A stretch of 64,000 nucleotides of DNA from positions 1 through 64,000 of the forward strand of contig NZ_LIXZ01000007.1 in assembly GCF_001305855.1 (NCBI RefSeq). Direction: 5' to 3'. Shown piece by piece: positions 43,201-52,203 of this stretch. Each line of letters starts with the position of its first letter. The first letter of the stretch is position 1. A program made the translations under genes and the position numbers. The stretch is from Rossellomorea vietnamensis. Lineage in GTDB: Bacteria > Bacillota > Bacilli > Bacillales > Bacillaceae_B. The notes under the pieces are model-generated. The model was not told the DNA's origin. It made no database searches and saw only the letters and a program-made list of their open reading frames with translations.

Positions 43201-45494
43201 AAAGTTATGAGGCAGATGCTGATGCACTTGCAAAAGTGGAAGAGTTCAAAGCTCCCCTTGAAGAGTTGAAGAGTGAAGTGGTCGGAAACTCAGAGGTAGC
43301 TCTGAATGGAGAACGTGCCGACGTCCGCAGAAAAGAAACGAACTTAGGTAATTTAATCGCTGATGGAATGGTTGCAAGGGCCAATGAGTCCGTCGAAACG
43401 TACATCGGACTTCAAAATGGCGGGGGGATCCGTGCTTCTATCGATGCGGGGGACATCACCCTTGGAGAAGTATTAACAACAATGCCATTCGGAAATCAAC
43501 TTGTCACGCTGGATTTAACTGGTCAGGAAATTAAAGACGCACTTGAACACAGTGTATCAAGAGTTGAAGGCCAGGATGCACCAGGGGAATTCCTACAAGT
43601 AACAGGAATCAAATATAAGTATGACGTTAATAAGCCTGCCGGGGAACGGGTATGGTATCTAGAAGTGAAAACAAGCAATGGATATGAAAAAATCGACCCT
43701 GAAAAAATGTACTCTGTTGCCACTAACGCATTCACGGCAAATGGTGGAGACGGATATACGATGTTCAAGGAAGCGAAAGAAGAAGGTCGTCAAACGGAAC
43801 TGTTTGTAGCAGACTTTGAAGTGTTCACTTCATATCTTGAGAAGAACAATCCGGTTTCACCAGTGGTGGAAGGACGCATCGTTCAAGAAGCAGCACCTGA
43901 AGAAAATGAAGATTTCCAATTATCCATTATGCATACGAACGATACGCATGCACACGTGGAAGGGTACCCACGCTTATTCACAGCGGTGAAAGATGTTCGT
44001 TCAAAAAAAGAGAATTCTCTCTTATTGGATGCAGGGGATGTATTCTCCGGAACACTCTACTTCCGCCAATACTCAGGTCTCGCGGATCTATGGTTCATGA
44101 ATGAACTGGGTTATGATGCTATGACTCTAGGGAACCACGAATTCGATAAAGACTCTAAGACATTAGCAAACTTTATTAAGGAAATGAATTTTCCAATGGT
44201 CTCTTCAAATGTCCAAGTGACAGGAGATGCTGACCTTGAACCACTTAAGAAAAATGAAGTGGGAACTCCGGGTGAAGGCGGGAACATCTACCCTGCCATT
44301 ATTAAAGAAGTAGACGGGGAAAAAGTAGGGATCTTCGGACTGACAACTCCTGAAACAGAATTTCTCTCAAGCCCAGGAGAAAATATTGTTTTTGAAGATG
44401 CAGCCGAAAAATCAGCTGCTACAATCGACATGCTAAAAGATGAAGGTGTAAACAAGATTATCGTTCTTTCTCATCTTGGGTACTCACATGACCTGGAACT
44501 TGCTGAAGCAGTTGATGGAATTGACGTTATTGTCGGAGGCCATTCCCATACTGTGTTGGATGAGCCGGTAGTCATCGATAAAGAAGAACCTACTTTGATC
44601 GTACAAGCAGGAGAGTATTTAAATCTTCTTGGGTTATTAGACGTCACGTTCGACTCTGAAGGTGTCATAACAAGTCATGAGGGGGAGGTACTTGACCTCA
44701 AGGAATACGAAGAAGATCCTGATGCACTTGCGAAAGTAAATGAGTTCAAAGCACCTTTGGAAGAAATTAAAAACGAAGTCGTAGGTAAAACAAAAGTAGC
44801 TTTAAACGGGGAACGCGCAGATGTCCGTACGAAAGAAACCAACTTAGGAAATCTGATTGCAGATGCCATGGTAGAAAAGGCAAATGAATCGGTGAAGACC
44901 CATATTGGACTTCAAAACGGCGGCGGTATCCGTGCTTCCATCGATAAAGGGAAAATCACTTTGGGTGAAGTTTTAACAACGATGCCGTTCGGTAATAATC
45001 TGGTAACCCTTGATTTAACTGGTCAGGAGATTCTGGATGCCCTGGAGCACAGTGTAAGTGCAATCGAAACCGGGGAAGGCCGTTTCCTTCAAGTATCTGG
45101 AATCAACTTCAAATACGACATTAACAAACCGGTTGGTGAGCGTGTATGGTTTGTAGAAGTGAAAACAGATAAAGGATTTAAGGAAATTGACCCTGAAAAG
45201 ATGTACACAGTCGCAACCAATGCCTTTACAGCTGATGGCGGTGACGGTTACAGCATGTTTAAAGCAGCTAAAGATGAAGGTCGAATGACGGAACTATTCC
45301 AAGTGGATTATGAAGTATTCACTGACTATTTGGCTAAGCACAAAAATGTGTCTCCAAAGGTTGAAGGAAGAATCATTCAAGAAGAACAACAAGATGATTC
45401 TGGAGATGGTGGCTGGCAAGACGATTTCTTCGACTTTATTAAAAAGTTAAAGAATTGGTTATGTACATTATTTGGATTATGTGGCAGACCGTAA
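40236..45494 (+). CDS. Giant secreted nuclease with two tandem 5'-nucleotidase modules
   Basis: A 1752-residue extracellular protein related to B. subtilis YhcR. A signal peptide (about 1-30, ending SMASA) is followed by two OB-fold-like domains (about 35-130 and 150-300). Next is an endonuclease/exonuclease/phosphatase domain (about 410-715: AGYNIENF, NNHFNSKGGD, VVMGDLNDFEF, ASDHDAY). Two metallophosphoesterase plus 5'-nucleotidase C-terminal modules start at residues 727 and 1227, each with MHTNDTHAHVEGYP, GNHEFDKD, GGHSHT and QNGGGIRASID. The modules are highly similar and exactly 500 codons apart. No LPXTG anchor. It should degrade DNA/RNA and dephosphorylate the nucleotides. TTG start with GAGGAGG. 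Confidence 0.92.
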   Translation: MKILKKQLFIVTTILAMLVSYIVPIGSMASAADYLTVQEAIENNTGTGTVTGYIVAHTTGNKSYNFETPFGNDYNLAIADSPDETDASKILPVQLPTAFRAEFGLKSNPDIIGKKVIITGSLEAYFTAPGLKSPTAMSFEGEDPDEPTPYDGIEGLRIHDIQGEAHTSPYNTEKVKGVEGIVTHVVDASNFYMQDAQADDNDKTSEAILVYKPAHGVKLGDKVAVDGQVKEWVLDGYNEKLQTDLAMTELNAQYGNVIVDSGNNDLPAALVMGEYVNPPTIVVDNDQFGEFDPEQDAIDFYESLEGMRVSLDHPTVTGPQKYGEVPVITEKVEDKSYTKEGAPLLTKENQNPERMFLLLDNRDFVTKTGDKFNGTVTGVVSYSFSNFKILVNEESLPELTEREFTPEVTTIEKEDDKLTVAGYNIENFAASDTAKRDKLAKSMVENLNSPDIIGLVEVLDESGTTDDGVVKADANYKALSDAIAGFGGPTYSWTEIAPQDKEDGGVPGGNIRVGFLYNPDRVSLTEGTKGDATTAVAYDNGSLTLNPGRIDPMNPAFDDSRKPLAAQFNFKGEDVIVVNNHFNSKGGDQPVFGKNQPPVLGSEEQRLQIAEIVNSFVSDIEDKNEDANVVVMGDLNDFEFSAPLQKLKGEELTNLVETLPASERYTYTYQGNAQVLDHMLVSNRLAAGAEYDIVNFNSPYMEEHGRASDHDAYIGQFDLSPESKEGFDLSIMHTNDTHAHVEGYPKLFTAVNEVRAEKENSLLLDAGDVFSGTLYFRQYKGLADLWFMNELGYDAMTFGNHEFDKDSKTLADFIKEMNFPMVSSNVSVTGDTDLEPLVKNEIGTPGEGGNIYPAMVKEVDGEKVGIFGLTTPDTEFISNPGENISFENPAEKAASTIDMLKNEGVNKVIALSHLGYAQDLELAEEVDGIDVIVGGHSHTVLEEPVVIDKEEPTVIVQAGEYLNLLGLLDVTFDDDGVVTNHSGEVLNLESYEADADALAKVEEFKAPLEELKSEVVGNSEVALNGERADVRRKETNLGNLIADGMVARANESVETYIGLQNGGGIRASIDAGDITLGEVLTTMPFGNQLVTLDLTGQEIKDALEHSVSRVEGQDAPGEFLQVTGIKYKYDVNKPAGERVWYLEVKTSNGYEKIDPEKMYSVATNAFTANGGDGYTMFKEAKEEGRQTELFVADFEVFTSYLEKNNPVSPVVEGRIVQEAAPEENEDFQLSIMHTNDTHAHVEGYPRLFTAVKDVRSKKENSLLLDAGDVFSGTLYFRQYSGLADLWFMNELGYDAMTLGNHEFDKDSKTLANFIKEMNFPMVSSNVQVTGDADLEPLKKNEVGTPGEGGNIYPAIIKEVDGEKVGIFGLTTPETEFLSSPGENIVFEDAAEKSAATIDMLKDEGVNKIIVLSHLGYSHDLELAEAVDGIDVIVGGHSHTVLDEPVVIDKEEPTLIVQAGEYLNLLGLLDVTFDSEGVITSHEGEVLDLKEYEEDPDALAKVNEFKAPLEEIKNEVVGKTKVALNGERADVRTKETNLGNLIADAMVEKANESVKTHIGLQNGGGIRASIDKGKITLGEVLTTMPFGNNLVTLDLTGQEILDALEHSVSAIETGEGRFLQVSGINFKYDINKPVGERVWFVEVKTDKGFKEIDPEKMYTVATNAFTADGGDGYSMFKAAKDEGRMTELFQVDYEVFTDYLAKHKNVSPKVEGRIIQEEQQDDSGDGGWQDDFFDFIKKLKNWLCTLFGLCGRP
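42414..45380 (+). repeat. Internal 1500-bp tandem duplication
   Basis: Unit 1 (42414-43913) and unit 2 (43914-45380) encode paralogous 5'-nucleotidase modules in the same frame. Matching landmark codons near the start lie exactly 1500 bases apart. Confidence 0.9.
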
Positions 45495-45511
45495 TTCCGG
45501 AAGAAGATTAA

Positions 45512-45547
45512 AAAAAGCACTGGCTGAGTAATCAGCCAGTGCTTTTT
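45512..45547. terminator. Bidirectional terminator
   Basis: A perfect 16-bp stem (AAAAAGCACTGGCTGA / TCAGCCAGTGCTTTTT, loop GTAA) lies between the convergent nuclease gene and trhO. Confidence 0.92.
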
Positions 45548-45554
45548 ATGCAAT

Positions 45555-46520
45555 TTATATCGTCGCTTTTTCTTTCTCGTTCTCAATCACTGCCAAACGC
45601 TCTGCCACTTCTTCCTCCGTCAAACCATGTTCCATGACATAGCGGTTCTCAGGGCTCTTGCGGCACTCATCCGAGCAGCTTCTCATATATTTATGCTCAT
45701 TTTCTTCGGAGCAAAGGATCTTTCGGTTACAAGGCGGGTAAGCACAGTTTACGTAGCGCTCACAAGGTTCGCCACTGTAGAAATCTTTCCCTACGACAAC
45801 GTGTTCTGTCTGGTTGACAGGAACACCGATACGCTCGTCGAATACGTAAAGCTGACCGTCCCACAGTTGACCTTTTACTTCAGGGTCTTTTCCGTAGGTT
45901 GCGATTCCACCGTGGAGCTGTGCAACATTCTCAAAGCCTTCTTTGACTAACCAGCCTGAGAATTTTTCGCAGCGGATCCCACCTGTACAATACGTAATGA
46001 TTTTCTTGCCTTCTAATATATCTTTATTATCGCGGACCCAGTTCGGAAGATCGCGGAAGTTTTTGATATCCGGCTTCACGGCTCCTCTGAAGTGTCCAAG
46101 TTCATATTCATAGTCATTACGTGCATCAAGAAGGATCGTATCTTCCTGCTGGATCTGTTCAAAGAAATCCTTTGGATCAAGGTATTCACCTGTAAGTTCA
46201 TTCGGATTCACATCATCTTCAAGACGAAGAGTGACAAGCTCTGGACGGTGCTTCACTTTCAATTTCTTGAACGCATGACCGTTTGCTTCGTCAATCTTGA
46301 ATACAGTATCCTTGAAATGAGGATCCTGTCTCATTGCTTCCATATACGCATCCGTCTGCTCGATCGTCCCGGAACATGTTCCGTTGATTCCTTCAGACGA
46401 AATCAGGATGCGTCCCATAAGGCCGATATCAGCACACATTTGTTTGTGCTGGGCAGTGACTTCCTCCGGGTTCTCGATGTCAACATAGTTGTAATACAGT
46501 AGTACTCGATAATCTTTCAT
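45555..46520 (-). CDS. trhO: tRNA uridine(34) hydroxylase TrhO (rhodanese family)
   Basis: A 321-residue protein (YbfQ/YceA family) that introduces the 5-hydroxyl of 5-hydroxyuridine at tRNA wobble position 34. An N-terminal acylphosphatase-like domain ([19 protein letters not shown]) precedes a rhodanese domain with catalytic Cys in [12 protein letters not shown] (about residue 178). The C-terminal Cys-rich segment ([21 protein letters not shown], then CSDECR) probably binds metal. The ATG at 46520 has AGGTGG eight bases upstream; the in-frame GTG at 46532 lies in that site. Confidence 0.93.
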   Translation of the reverse strand: MKDYRVLLYYNYVDIENPEEVTAQHKQMCADIGLMGRILISSEGINGTCSGTIEQTDAYMEAMRQDPHFKDTVFKIDEANGHAFKKLKVKHRPELVTLRLEDDVNPNELTGEYLDPKDFFEQIQQEDTILLDARNDYEYELGHFRGAVKPDIKNFRDLPNWVRDNKDILEGKKIITYCTGGIRCEKFSGWLVKEGFENVAQLHGGIATYGKDPEVKGQLWDGQLYVFDERIGVPVNQTEHVVVGKDFYSGEPCERYVNCAYPPCNRKILCSEENEHKYMRSCSDECRKSPENRYVMEHGLTEEEVAERLAVIENEKEKATI

Positions 46521-46771
46521 GTTTATTTCCACCTATCGATATATATTTGCAAGATATAATCTTAGGATTCAGTTCCTTATTACTCTTACGATGTACTATT
46601 ATAACAAATTTTTACGAAATTGCATCATATGAGAGTGAGAAATACTGGGGATTGTGAGGAAATGGTGGCGAAAATTGGTTTAAAATAAAGAAAATAAATA
46701 CATTAAATTTGTAAATCTGGATACGATTTGAAACAATGAATATAAGAATAAATAAGGGGTTGTCACTACAT

Positions 46772-48778
46772 ATGATCAAAAAAATCATGCTGCTTTGTCT
46801 CTTCGTCACTCTCAGTCTAATGGTCGCCGGATGTCAGGAAAAGGCTCAGCCGGATGATCGCCTAGAGGAGTACGTGGATCTTTGGAATAAAGGAAAATTT
46901 GATAGTATGTTCTCAGACTATGTGAACGCCTCTACCAAAGAAACATTCAAAAAAGAAGATTTCGTCACGAGATACAAAGATATCTATAAAGATCTGGAAG
47001 TGAAGGATGTCAAAGTATCCTTTAAAAAGCCGGACAAAGAAGTCGAATGGGACAAAGAATCGAAAGCGGAGTTTCCCATGACCATTTCATTTAACACCCT
47101 CGCCGGTGAAGTTTCGTATAAAAAAGATGTCACGTTGACAAAAGAAAAGAAAGACGACGATGAAAACTGGTTCGTGGATTGGGACCCTTCGTTCATCCTG
47201 CCTGAAATGGAAAAGGATGATAAAGTCGGAGTGGAGAGCATCTCGGCCAAACGTGGGGAGATCCTCGACCGGAATCAGCAGCCCCTTGCTGTCAACGGGG
47301 AGGCATTTGAGCTCGGGATTGTCCCGAAAGAGTTCAATGAAAATGACTTGAGCAAGCTGTCATCTTTACTGGATTTATCACCCGAACAAATAAAGAATAA
47401 ATTGGACGCAAGCTGGGTGAAGCCTGACTATTTCGTCCCAATTAAAAAAATCGCCTTAAAAGAGCGTCCTCTCGCACTGGACGTAATTGAACTGGACGGG
47501 CTTTATTCCAAGCGGGTGCCTGCCAGGGAATACCCATACGGAGAAGCCACTGCCCATCTCACCGGTTATATCGGAAAGCTTACGGCAGAGAAATTGGAGA
47601 AGCTGAAGGACAAAGGCTATACTTCTCAATCATTGATGGGTTTAAGTGGAGCAGAGGAAGTCTATGAGGATCAGCTGCGGGGCAAAGACGGACAGCGCAT
47701 CTATCTGAAGAAACAAGATTCAGAAGACACCTTCACCGTAGCCGAGCAAACGGTTGAAGACGGAAAGAATATCACTCTCACCATCGATGCCGAGATGCAA
47801 GAGAAGATATACGCACAAATGAAGGATGAGCCAGGGACCGCAGCCGCCATCAACCCCCAAACGGGAGAAGCGCTTGCCCTTGTGAGCACACCTGCCTATG
47901 ATCCGAATGAGTTCGTATTGGGGATGTCTTCAGAACAATATAAGAAACTGGCGGATGATCCGAACAAGCCGCTCCGGAATCGATTCCCACTTGCTTTTTC
48001 ACCGGGATCGACGATGAAAGGCATCACGGCATCCGTCGGTCTGAAATCCGGCAAGCTGGATCCAAACAAGGTCTATGATATCCCCGGGAAGAAGTGGCAA
48101 AAAGATAAATCATGGGGGAATTATAAAGTGGTCCGTGTCTTTGACAATGAGAGCAAAGTGGATCTGGAAAGCGCCCTTAAATTCTCGGATAACATTTATT
48201 TTGCCCGAGTCGGATTAGAAATGGGTGCAGAGACGTTTATTGCCGGTTTGAAGGATTTCGGTTTTGGCGAAGAAATTTCTATGTCGTATCCTATTTATGA
48301 GTCACAGGTTTCGAACGACGGCAAAATCTCCAAAGAAGTACAGCTGGCGGATTCGGCTTTCGGTCAAGGGGAGGTGCTGATGAGTATCGTTCATATAGCA
48401 AGTGCATACGGCGGGATCATCAATGATGGCACCATGATGGAACCAAAACTCCTGAAGGAAGAAGAACCAAAAGTATGGAAGAAAGACCTGCTTTCGAAAG
48501 AGCAGGCAGACATGATGAAAACGAATTTTCGCAAAGTGGTCACAGAAGGCATCGCTGGAAAAGCGAGTGTAGAAGGAAAAGCGATTGCCGGTAAAACAGG
48601 GACGGCAGAGATCAAGTCTGAACAGGGGACAACAGGCACAGAAAATGGAGTGTTCGTTTCCTATGATCAGAATGACCCATCCATGGTTCTTGCCATGCTC
48701 CTTGAAAATGTGCAGGGGGAAGGCGGGAGCACCCATACCGTTCAAGTGGCGAAGAAGTTTTATGATAGCTGGAAATAG
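46772..48778 (+). CDS. pbpC: Penicillin-binding protein 3 (transpeptidase lipoprotein)
   Basis: A 668-residue class B PBP resembling B. subtilis PbpC and staphylococcal PBP2a. The signal peptide has lipobox MVAGC (Cys21). A MecA-N/NTF2-like domain (about 25-150), a PBP dimerisation domain (about 155-320) and the transpeptidase follow. Active-site motifs are STMK in SPGSTMK, SDN in KFSDNIYF and KTG in AGKTGTAE. It cross-links peptidoglycan outside the membrane; this subgroup often has low beta-lactam affinity. The ATG at 46772 gives a normal signal peptide, unlike the frame from 46736. Confidence 0.92.
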   Translation: MIKKIMLLCLFVTLSLMVAGCQEKAQPDDRLEEYVDLWNKGKFDSMFSDYVNASTKETFKKEDFVTRYKDIYKDLEVKDVKVSFKKPDKEVEWDKESKAEFPMTISFNTLAGEVSYKKDVTLTKEKKDDDENWFVDWDPSFILPEMEKDDKVGVESISAKRGEILDRNQQPLAVNGEAFELGIVPKEFNENDLSKLSSLLDLSPEQIKNKLDASWVKPDYFVPIKKIALKERPLALDVIELDGLYSKRVPAREYPYGEATAHLTGYIGKLTAEKLEKLKDKGYTSQSLMGLSGAEEVYEDQLRGKDGQRIYLKKQDSEDTFTVAEQTVEDGKNITLTIDAEMQEKIYAQMKDEPGTAAAINPQTGEALALVSTPAYDPNEFVLGMSSEQYKKLADDPNKPLRNRFPLAFSPGSTMKGITASVGLKSGKLDPNKVYDIPGKKWQKDKSWGNYKVVRVFDNESKVDLESALKFSDNIYFARVGLEMGAETFIAGLKDFGFGEEISMSYPIYESQVSNDGKISKEVQLADSAFGQGEVLMSIVHIASAYGGIINDGTMMEPKLLKEEEPKVWKKDLLSKEQADMMKTNFRKVVTEGIAGKASVEGKAIAGKTGTAEIKSEQGTTGTENGVFVSYDQNDPSMVLAMLLENVQGEGGSTHTVQVAKKFYDSWK

Positions 48779-48781
48779 CAT

Positions 48782-48811
48782 AGAGAGGGGCAGATGCTCC
48801 TCTCTTTTTTA
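48782..48811 (+). terminator. Terminator of pbpC
   Basis: AGAGAGGGGC, loop AGAT, GCTCCTCTCT and a T-run. Confidence 0.9.
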
Positions 48812-48820
48812 TGTTCCAGT

Positions 48821-48851
48821 GAAAAATCCCCAAAGGCATGCTTTGGGGATT
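48821..48851 (-). terminator. Terminator of the SDR gene
   Basis: An 11-bp stem AATCCCCAAAG / CTTTGGGGATT with T-run on the minus strand. Confidence 0.9.
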
Positions 48852-48857
48852 AGAGCG

Positions 48858-49649
48858 TTATAGTGCTGTAACCATTCCACCATCGACAACCAGGGATTGA
48901 CCGGTTAAATAGGTATTTGCGTCTGAAACAAGGAAGGCAATCACCCTGGCAAACTCGTCCGGCTCACCATATCTCCCTATAGGGATCGCCTTCTCACTCA
49001 TACTTCTTAGCTCGTCAACGGTCATATTCCGCTTCTCAGCGTTTATTTGATCAAGCTCTGCCACCCGGTCTGTTGCAATTCTTCCGGGACCGACCGTGTT
49101 GATGAGAATGTGATCCTGGGCGAGTTCCCTTGATAAGCTTTTAGATAACCCGACCATTCCGGTCCTGAACGTATTGGAAAGAATCAGACCGTCGATTGCT
49201 TGCTTCGTGGAAGATGAAGCAATATTCACGATCCGTCCGCCATTATTCCTTTTCATATGGGGGAGAACCTCTCTGATCGTTCGAATATAACTGAGCAGGT
49301 TCAATTCAAAAGCATACTGCCAATCGTCATCCTCGAATTTTTGAAATCCTCCCGCTGGTGGACCGCCAGTATTATTGACGAGAATATCCACTCCACCCAG
49401 TTTCGATACCGCTGTCTCAACGAGGGACCGGATATCTTCCGGCTTCGTCATATCGCATCTCGTGAAATAAATGTGCTGATTCCCAGTTAAATCAATGATT
49501 TCATTTGCGGTCTTTTGAAGTTCTTCTTCATGTCTGCTGGAAATAAGCACGCGTGCTCCTTCTCTTGCCAGTTCCAGTGCCGTGGCTTTTCCTAAACCCT
49601 TACTTGAAGCCGTTACAATGACTGCTTTATCTTTTAATCCGAAATCCAT
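48858..49649 (-). CDS. SDR-family oxidoreductase without canonical YxxxK
   Basis: A 263-residue short-chain dehydrogenase/reductase. The NAD(P)-binding motif TASSKGLGKATA is at residues 12-23. NNTGGPPAGGF (near 90) is the NNAG equivalent. The catalytic Ser region is INIASSS-like (IVNIASSSTKQ), but where YxxxK belongs the sequence is SNTFRTGMVGLSKSL, so Tyr is absent and Arg replaces Lys. This is characteristic of one SDR subgroup annotated as 3-oxoacyl-ACP reductase-like. It ends in DGGMVTAL. The ATG at 49649 has GAGGTGG six bases upstream. Substrate unknown. Confidence 0.85.
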   Translation of the reverse strand: MDFGLKDKAVIVTASSKGLGKATALELAREGARVLISSRHEEELQKTANEIIDLTGNQHIYFTRCDMTKPEDIRSLVETAVSKLGGVDILVNNTGGPPAGGFQKFEDDDWQYAFELNLLSYIRTIREVLPHMKRNNGGRIVNIASSSTKQAIDGLILSNTFRTGMVGLSKSLSRELAQDHILINTVGPGRIATDRVAELDQINAEKRNMTVDELRSMSEKAIPIGRYGEPDEFARVIAFLVSDANTYLTGQSLVVDGGMVTAL

Positions 49650-49664
49650 TTCCATCCACCTCAT

Positions 49665-50070
49665 TTAATTGGGAATATTGATCTCTTTGTTCATCGGTTT
49701 ACCCTTTCCCTGATAGTTCCAAAACAGAACAAAGACGAATACGGCAAAACCGACTGCACCGCAGGCAACGGCCACTGGTATTTTCGTTTTCGCCCCTTCT
49801 TCCAGTGCCTGAACGCAATCCTCCAATCCGATTGCATCAGCATCTAAGATTTTGAATTTTCTGAACGAACTGATCAGTTGGCTATGTTACTTCTCTTTCT
49901 ATCTGTGGGTTAGTACGGCTAGGGAGAAATTGAATTAAGTCGAGTGCTTGGAATTGTTCAATAAGAGCAGACTGGAGTCTTTTCTGATCGTGTGGTGACA
50001 ATACACGGTATTCATCTGAGGTTTTCAGTTTATTGATGAGGTTTTGCAGGAGATCTTCACGATTCAGCAT
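49665..50070 (-). pseudogene. Small membrane protein gene split by an apparent +1 shift
   Basis: The 5' part (50070-49882) encodes 62 residues (MLNREDLLQNLINKLKTS... to QIEREVT, TAG) behind a strong AAGGAGG. A second frame, +1, is open from 49886 to TAA at 49665-49667. It has no upstream ATG/GTG/TTG before coding sequence begins (SQLISSFRKFKILDADAIG), and it encodes a membrane helix (VAVACGAVGFAVFVFVLFW) and a basic tail. The two would fuse to about 135 residues by skipping one base near GTAACATAG. It may be a frameshift mutation, a sequencing error or recoding. The end abuts the SDR ribosome site. Confidence 0.55.
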
Positions 50071-50196
50071 ACGTTTCCTCCTTGGGTTATCATTCTTATA
50101 TTATAGGGGAATATGAAATGGGGTTGAAGGCATGGGTATAGGAATCCAACCTGAGGAAATGATCACTAAAAGCAGAGAGTGGGTTAGTTATGAGTA

Positions 50197-50436
50197 TTAT
50201 TGCTCCATCCCCACTCGTCGCTTCACCTTAAGAAGGTCTTTCTTCTGATCCCAGTTTTCTTTAACCAGAATAGCGATATTGTCATGAGTATCCTGCTGAT
50301 TTTCTTCGAGTACGGTCATTCTGGATTCGAGCTTGTCCATGCGATTTTCAATTTTCGTCATTCGCTCATTTATGTTGTTTTCAAAACGAGTCATTTGTCC
50401 TTGAAGTTCTCTTATGGCTTGTAAAATCTGATCCAT
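50197..50436 (-). CDS. Small coiled-coil protein
   Basis: A 79-residue, almost entirely alpha-helical protein with heptad repeats (IRELQGQMTRFENNINERM..., RMDKLESRMTVLEENQQ). It has no membrane segment. AAGGAGGTG lies nine bases before this ATG; the ATG at 50460 precedes that site and is unlikely to be used. Similar small coiled coils occur in phage and Bacillus chromosomes; function unknown. Confidence 0.7.
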   Translation of the reverse strand: MDQILQAIRELQGQMTRFENNINERMTKIENRMDKLESRMTVLEENQQDTHDNIAILVKENWDQKKDLLKVKRRVGMEQ

Positions 50437-50613
50437 AGCATTTTTCACCTCCTTGTGCATTATTATAACACAGAATCTGGGAATGTTACCTTCACAATCA
50501 CTGGAAAAAATCCACCCTTACGGATACGGTTTTGCTTTTAAATATGGTAATATAAGAAAATGTAAAGAGAGATAACAAACGAATCACATTACATAGAGTT
50601 AGGAGAATGGTCA

Positions 50614-51540
50614 ATGAGTAAAACACTAATTTTCGGACACAAAAATCCGGACACAGATACGATCACATCGGCACTGGTTTATGCTGATTTGAAATCAAAA
50701 ATCGGGATGGACGTGGAGCCGATTCGTCTAGGTGAAGTGAACGGTGAAACACAGTATGCCCTTGATTACTTTAAAGTCGATGCACCGCGCTTAGTAGAAA
50801 AGGTTGCCGCTGAGACGGATACGGTCATCCTCGTTGACCATAACGAGCGCCAGCAGAGTGCTGAGGACATCGAGGAAGTACGCGTTCTTGAAGTCATCGA
50901 TCACCACCGTATCGCAAACTTCGAAACGGCTGATCCATTGTACTACCGCGCCGAGCCGGTTGGATGTACGGCAACAATCCTAAACAAGATCTACAAGGAA
51001 AAGGGAGTAGAAGTGACGAAGGAGATGGCTGGACTCATGCTTTCAGCAATCATCTCGGATTCCCTATTATTCAAATCTCCAACATGCACGGCCGAAGACG
51101 TAGCAGCAGCAAATGAACTGGCTGAAATTGCAGGCGTCGACCCACAGGTGTACGGCTTGGAAATGCTGAAGGCCGGTGCGAACATGAGCACGAAATCAGT
51201 CGCGGAACTTGTGACCCTTGATGCAAAAGAATTCTCCATGGGTAACGCAAAAGTGGAAGTGGCTCAAATCAATGTTGTGGATACGAATGACGTATTCGGA
51301 CGTCAGGCAGAAGTCGAGGCGGCCATGGAAACGATGATCAAGGAAAAAGGACTGGATCTATTCCTTCTTGTCGTGACGGACATTCTGGAAAACGATTCGA
51401 CAGCTCTTGCCCTGGGAAGCAAATCGGCTGAAGTGGAGAAAGCGTTCAACGTTACACTTCAAAACAACACGGCTTTATTAAAAGGCGTGGTGTCCCGTAA
51501 GAAGCAGATTGTACCTGTGTTGACGGATGCGATGAAATAA
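50614..51540 (+). CDS. ppaC: Manganese-dependent inorganic pyrophosphatase (family II)
   Basis: A 308-residue cytosolic enzyme hydrolysing pyrophosphate. The DHH domain has metal ligands in FGHKNPDTD (His9, Asp13, Asp15), LVDHNE and VIDHHRI. The C-terminal DHHA2 domain has the substrate-binding SRKKQ near residue 295. Length and motifs are canonical. AGGAGAA precedes the ATG; monocistronic. Confidence 0.96.
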   Translation: MSKTLIFGHKNPDTDTITSALVYADLKSKIGMDVEPIRLGEVNGETQYALDYFKVDAPRLVEKVAAETDTVILVDHNERQQSAEDIEEVRVLEVIDHHRIANFETADPLYYRAEPVGCTATILNKIYKEKGVEVTKEMAGLMLSAIISDSLLFKSPTCTAEDVAAANELAEIAGVDPQVYGLEMLKAGANMSTKSVAELVTLDAKEFSMGNAKVEVAQINVVDTNDVFGRQAEVEAAMETMIKEKGLDLFLLVVTDILENDSTALALGSKSAEVEKAFNVTLQNNTALLKGVVSRKKQIVPVLTDAMK

Positions 51541-51606
51541 GGAAAAATTGGAAGGGGCAGTCTTTTGGCTGCTTCTTTTTTATATAAATAAAGGGAGAGG
51601 TCCAAC

Positions 51607-51993
51607 ATGAACTTCAAAAAAATCCACCACATCGCCATCATTTGCTCGAATTATACCAAATCCAAAGACTTTTACGTCAACAAACTCGGGTTGGATATAA
51701 AGCAGGAAATATACAGGGAAGAAAGAGATTCTTATAAACTCGATCTCACGTTAAACGGAGAGTATATCATCGAACTCTTCTCATTCCCTGACGCCCCGAC
51801 ACGGCCAAGTTATCCGGAAGCTCAAGGGCTGCGCCATTTAGCCTTTGAAGTCGAAGATATAGAAGGGTCTGTAAAAGAGTTAAATCAAAAGGGGATTGAA
51901 ACCGAAGAAATAAGGCTAGATCCGTATACCCATAAATCATTCACGTTCTTCGAAGATCCGGATGGACTGCCGTTGGAGATATATGAAATCTGA
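51607..51993 (+). CDS. VOC-family (glyoxalase-like) protein
   Basis: A 128-residue vicinal-oxygen-chelate protein built of two beta-alpha-beta-beta-beta units. Candidate metal ligands are the His of KIHHIAI, Glu of YIIELFSF, His of LRHLAFEV and Glu of LPLEIYEI, the usual H-E-H-E set. It resembles YwkD/SMU508-type proteins of unknown substrate. GGGAGAGG precedes the ATG. Confidence 0.85.
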   Translation: MNFKKIHHIAIICSNYTKSKDFYVNKLGLDIKQEIYREERDSYKLDLTLNGEYIIELFSFPDAPTRPSYPEAQGLRHLAFEVEDIEGSVKELNQKGIETEEIRLDPYTHKSFTFFEDPDGLPLEIYEI

Positions 51994-52003
51994 TGGAGAT
52001 CAA

Positions 52004-52203
52004 AAAAAAGAGCACTTCCCATTAAGAGAAGTGCTGTCAAAAGGTATTGTAATTTGTCGTTACAATTATTAAAACATAGATTAGAAATGTTTGTATTGGC
52101 GGTCTGAGTTTGTGTGAGTGAATTTAAGGTATTTTACCTGAGAAAATTGCATGGATTCTGATAATATATAAATATATTAATATTTTGCAGTTAGGGGGGA
52201 TAG
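52004..52203 (+). repeat. Regulator leader repeat, copy 1
   Basis: It starts with an A-run plus AGCACTTC...GAAGTGCT hairpin (52011-52035), then AAAGGTATTGTAATTTGTCG. The same 55-60 bases recur at 53102-53160, each about 198-200 bases ahead of a regulator gene. Confidence 0.8.

Noticed and set aside
41000-48000. Many ORFs on the opposite strand of the nucleotidase and PBP genes
   Set aside because: Shadow frames of well-supported genes, with no ribosome sites or recognisable domains.
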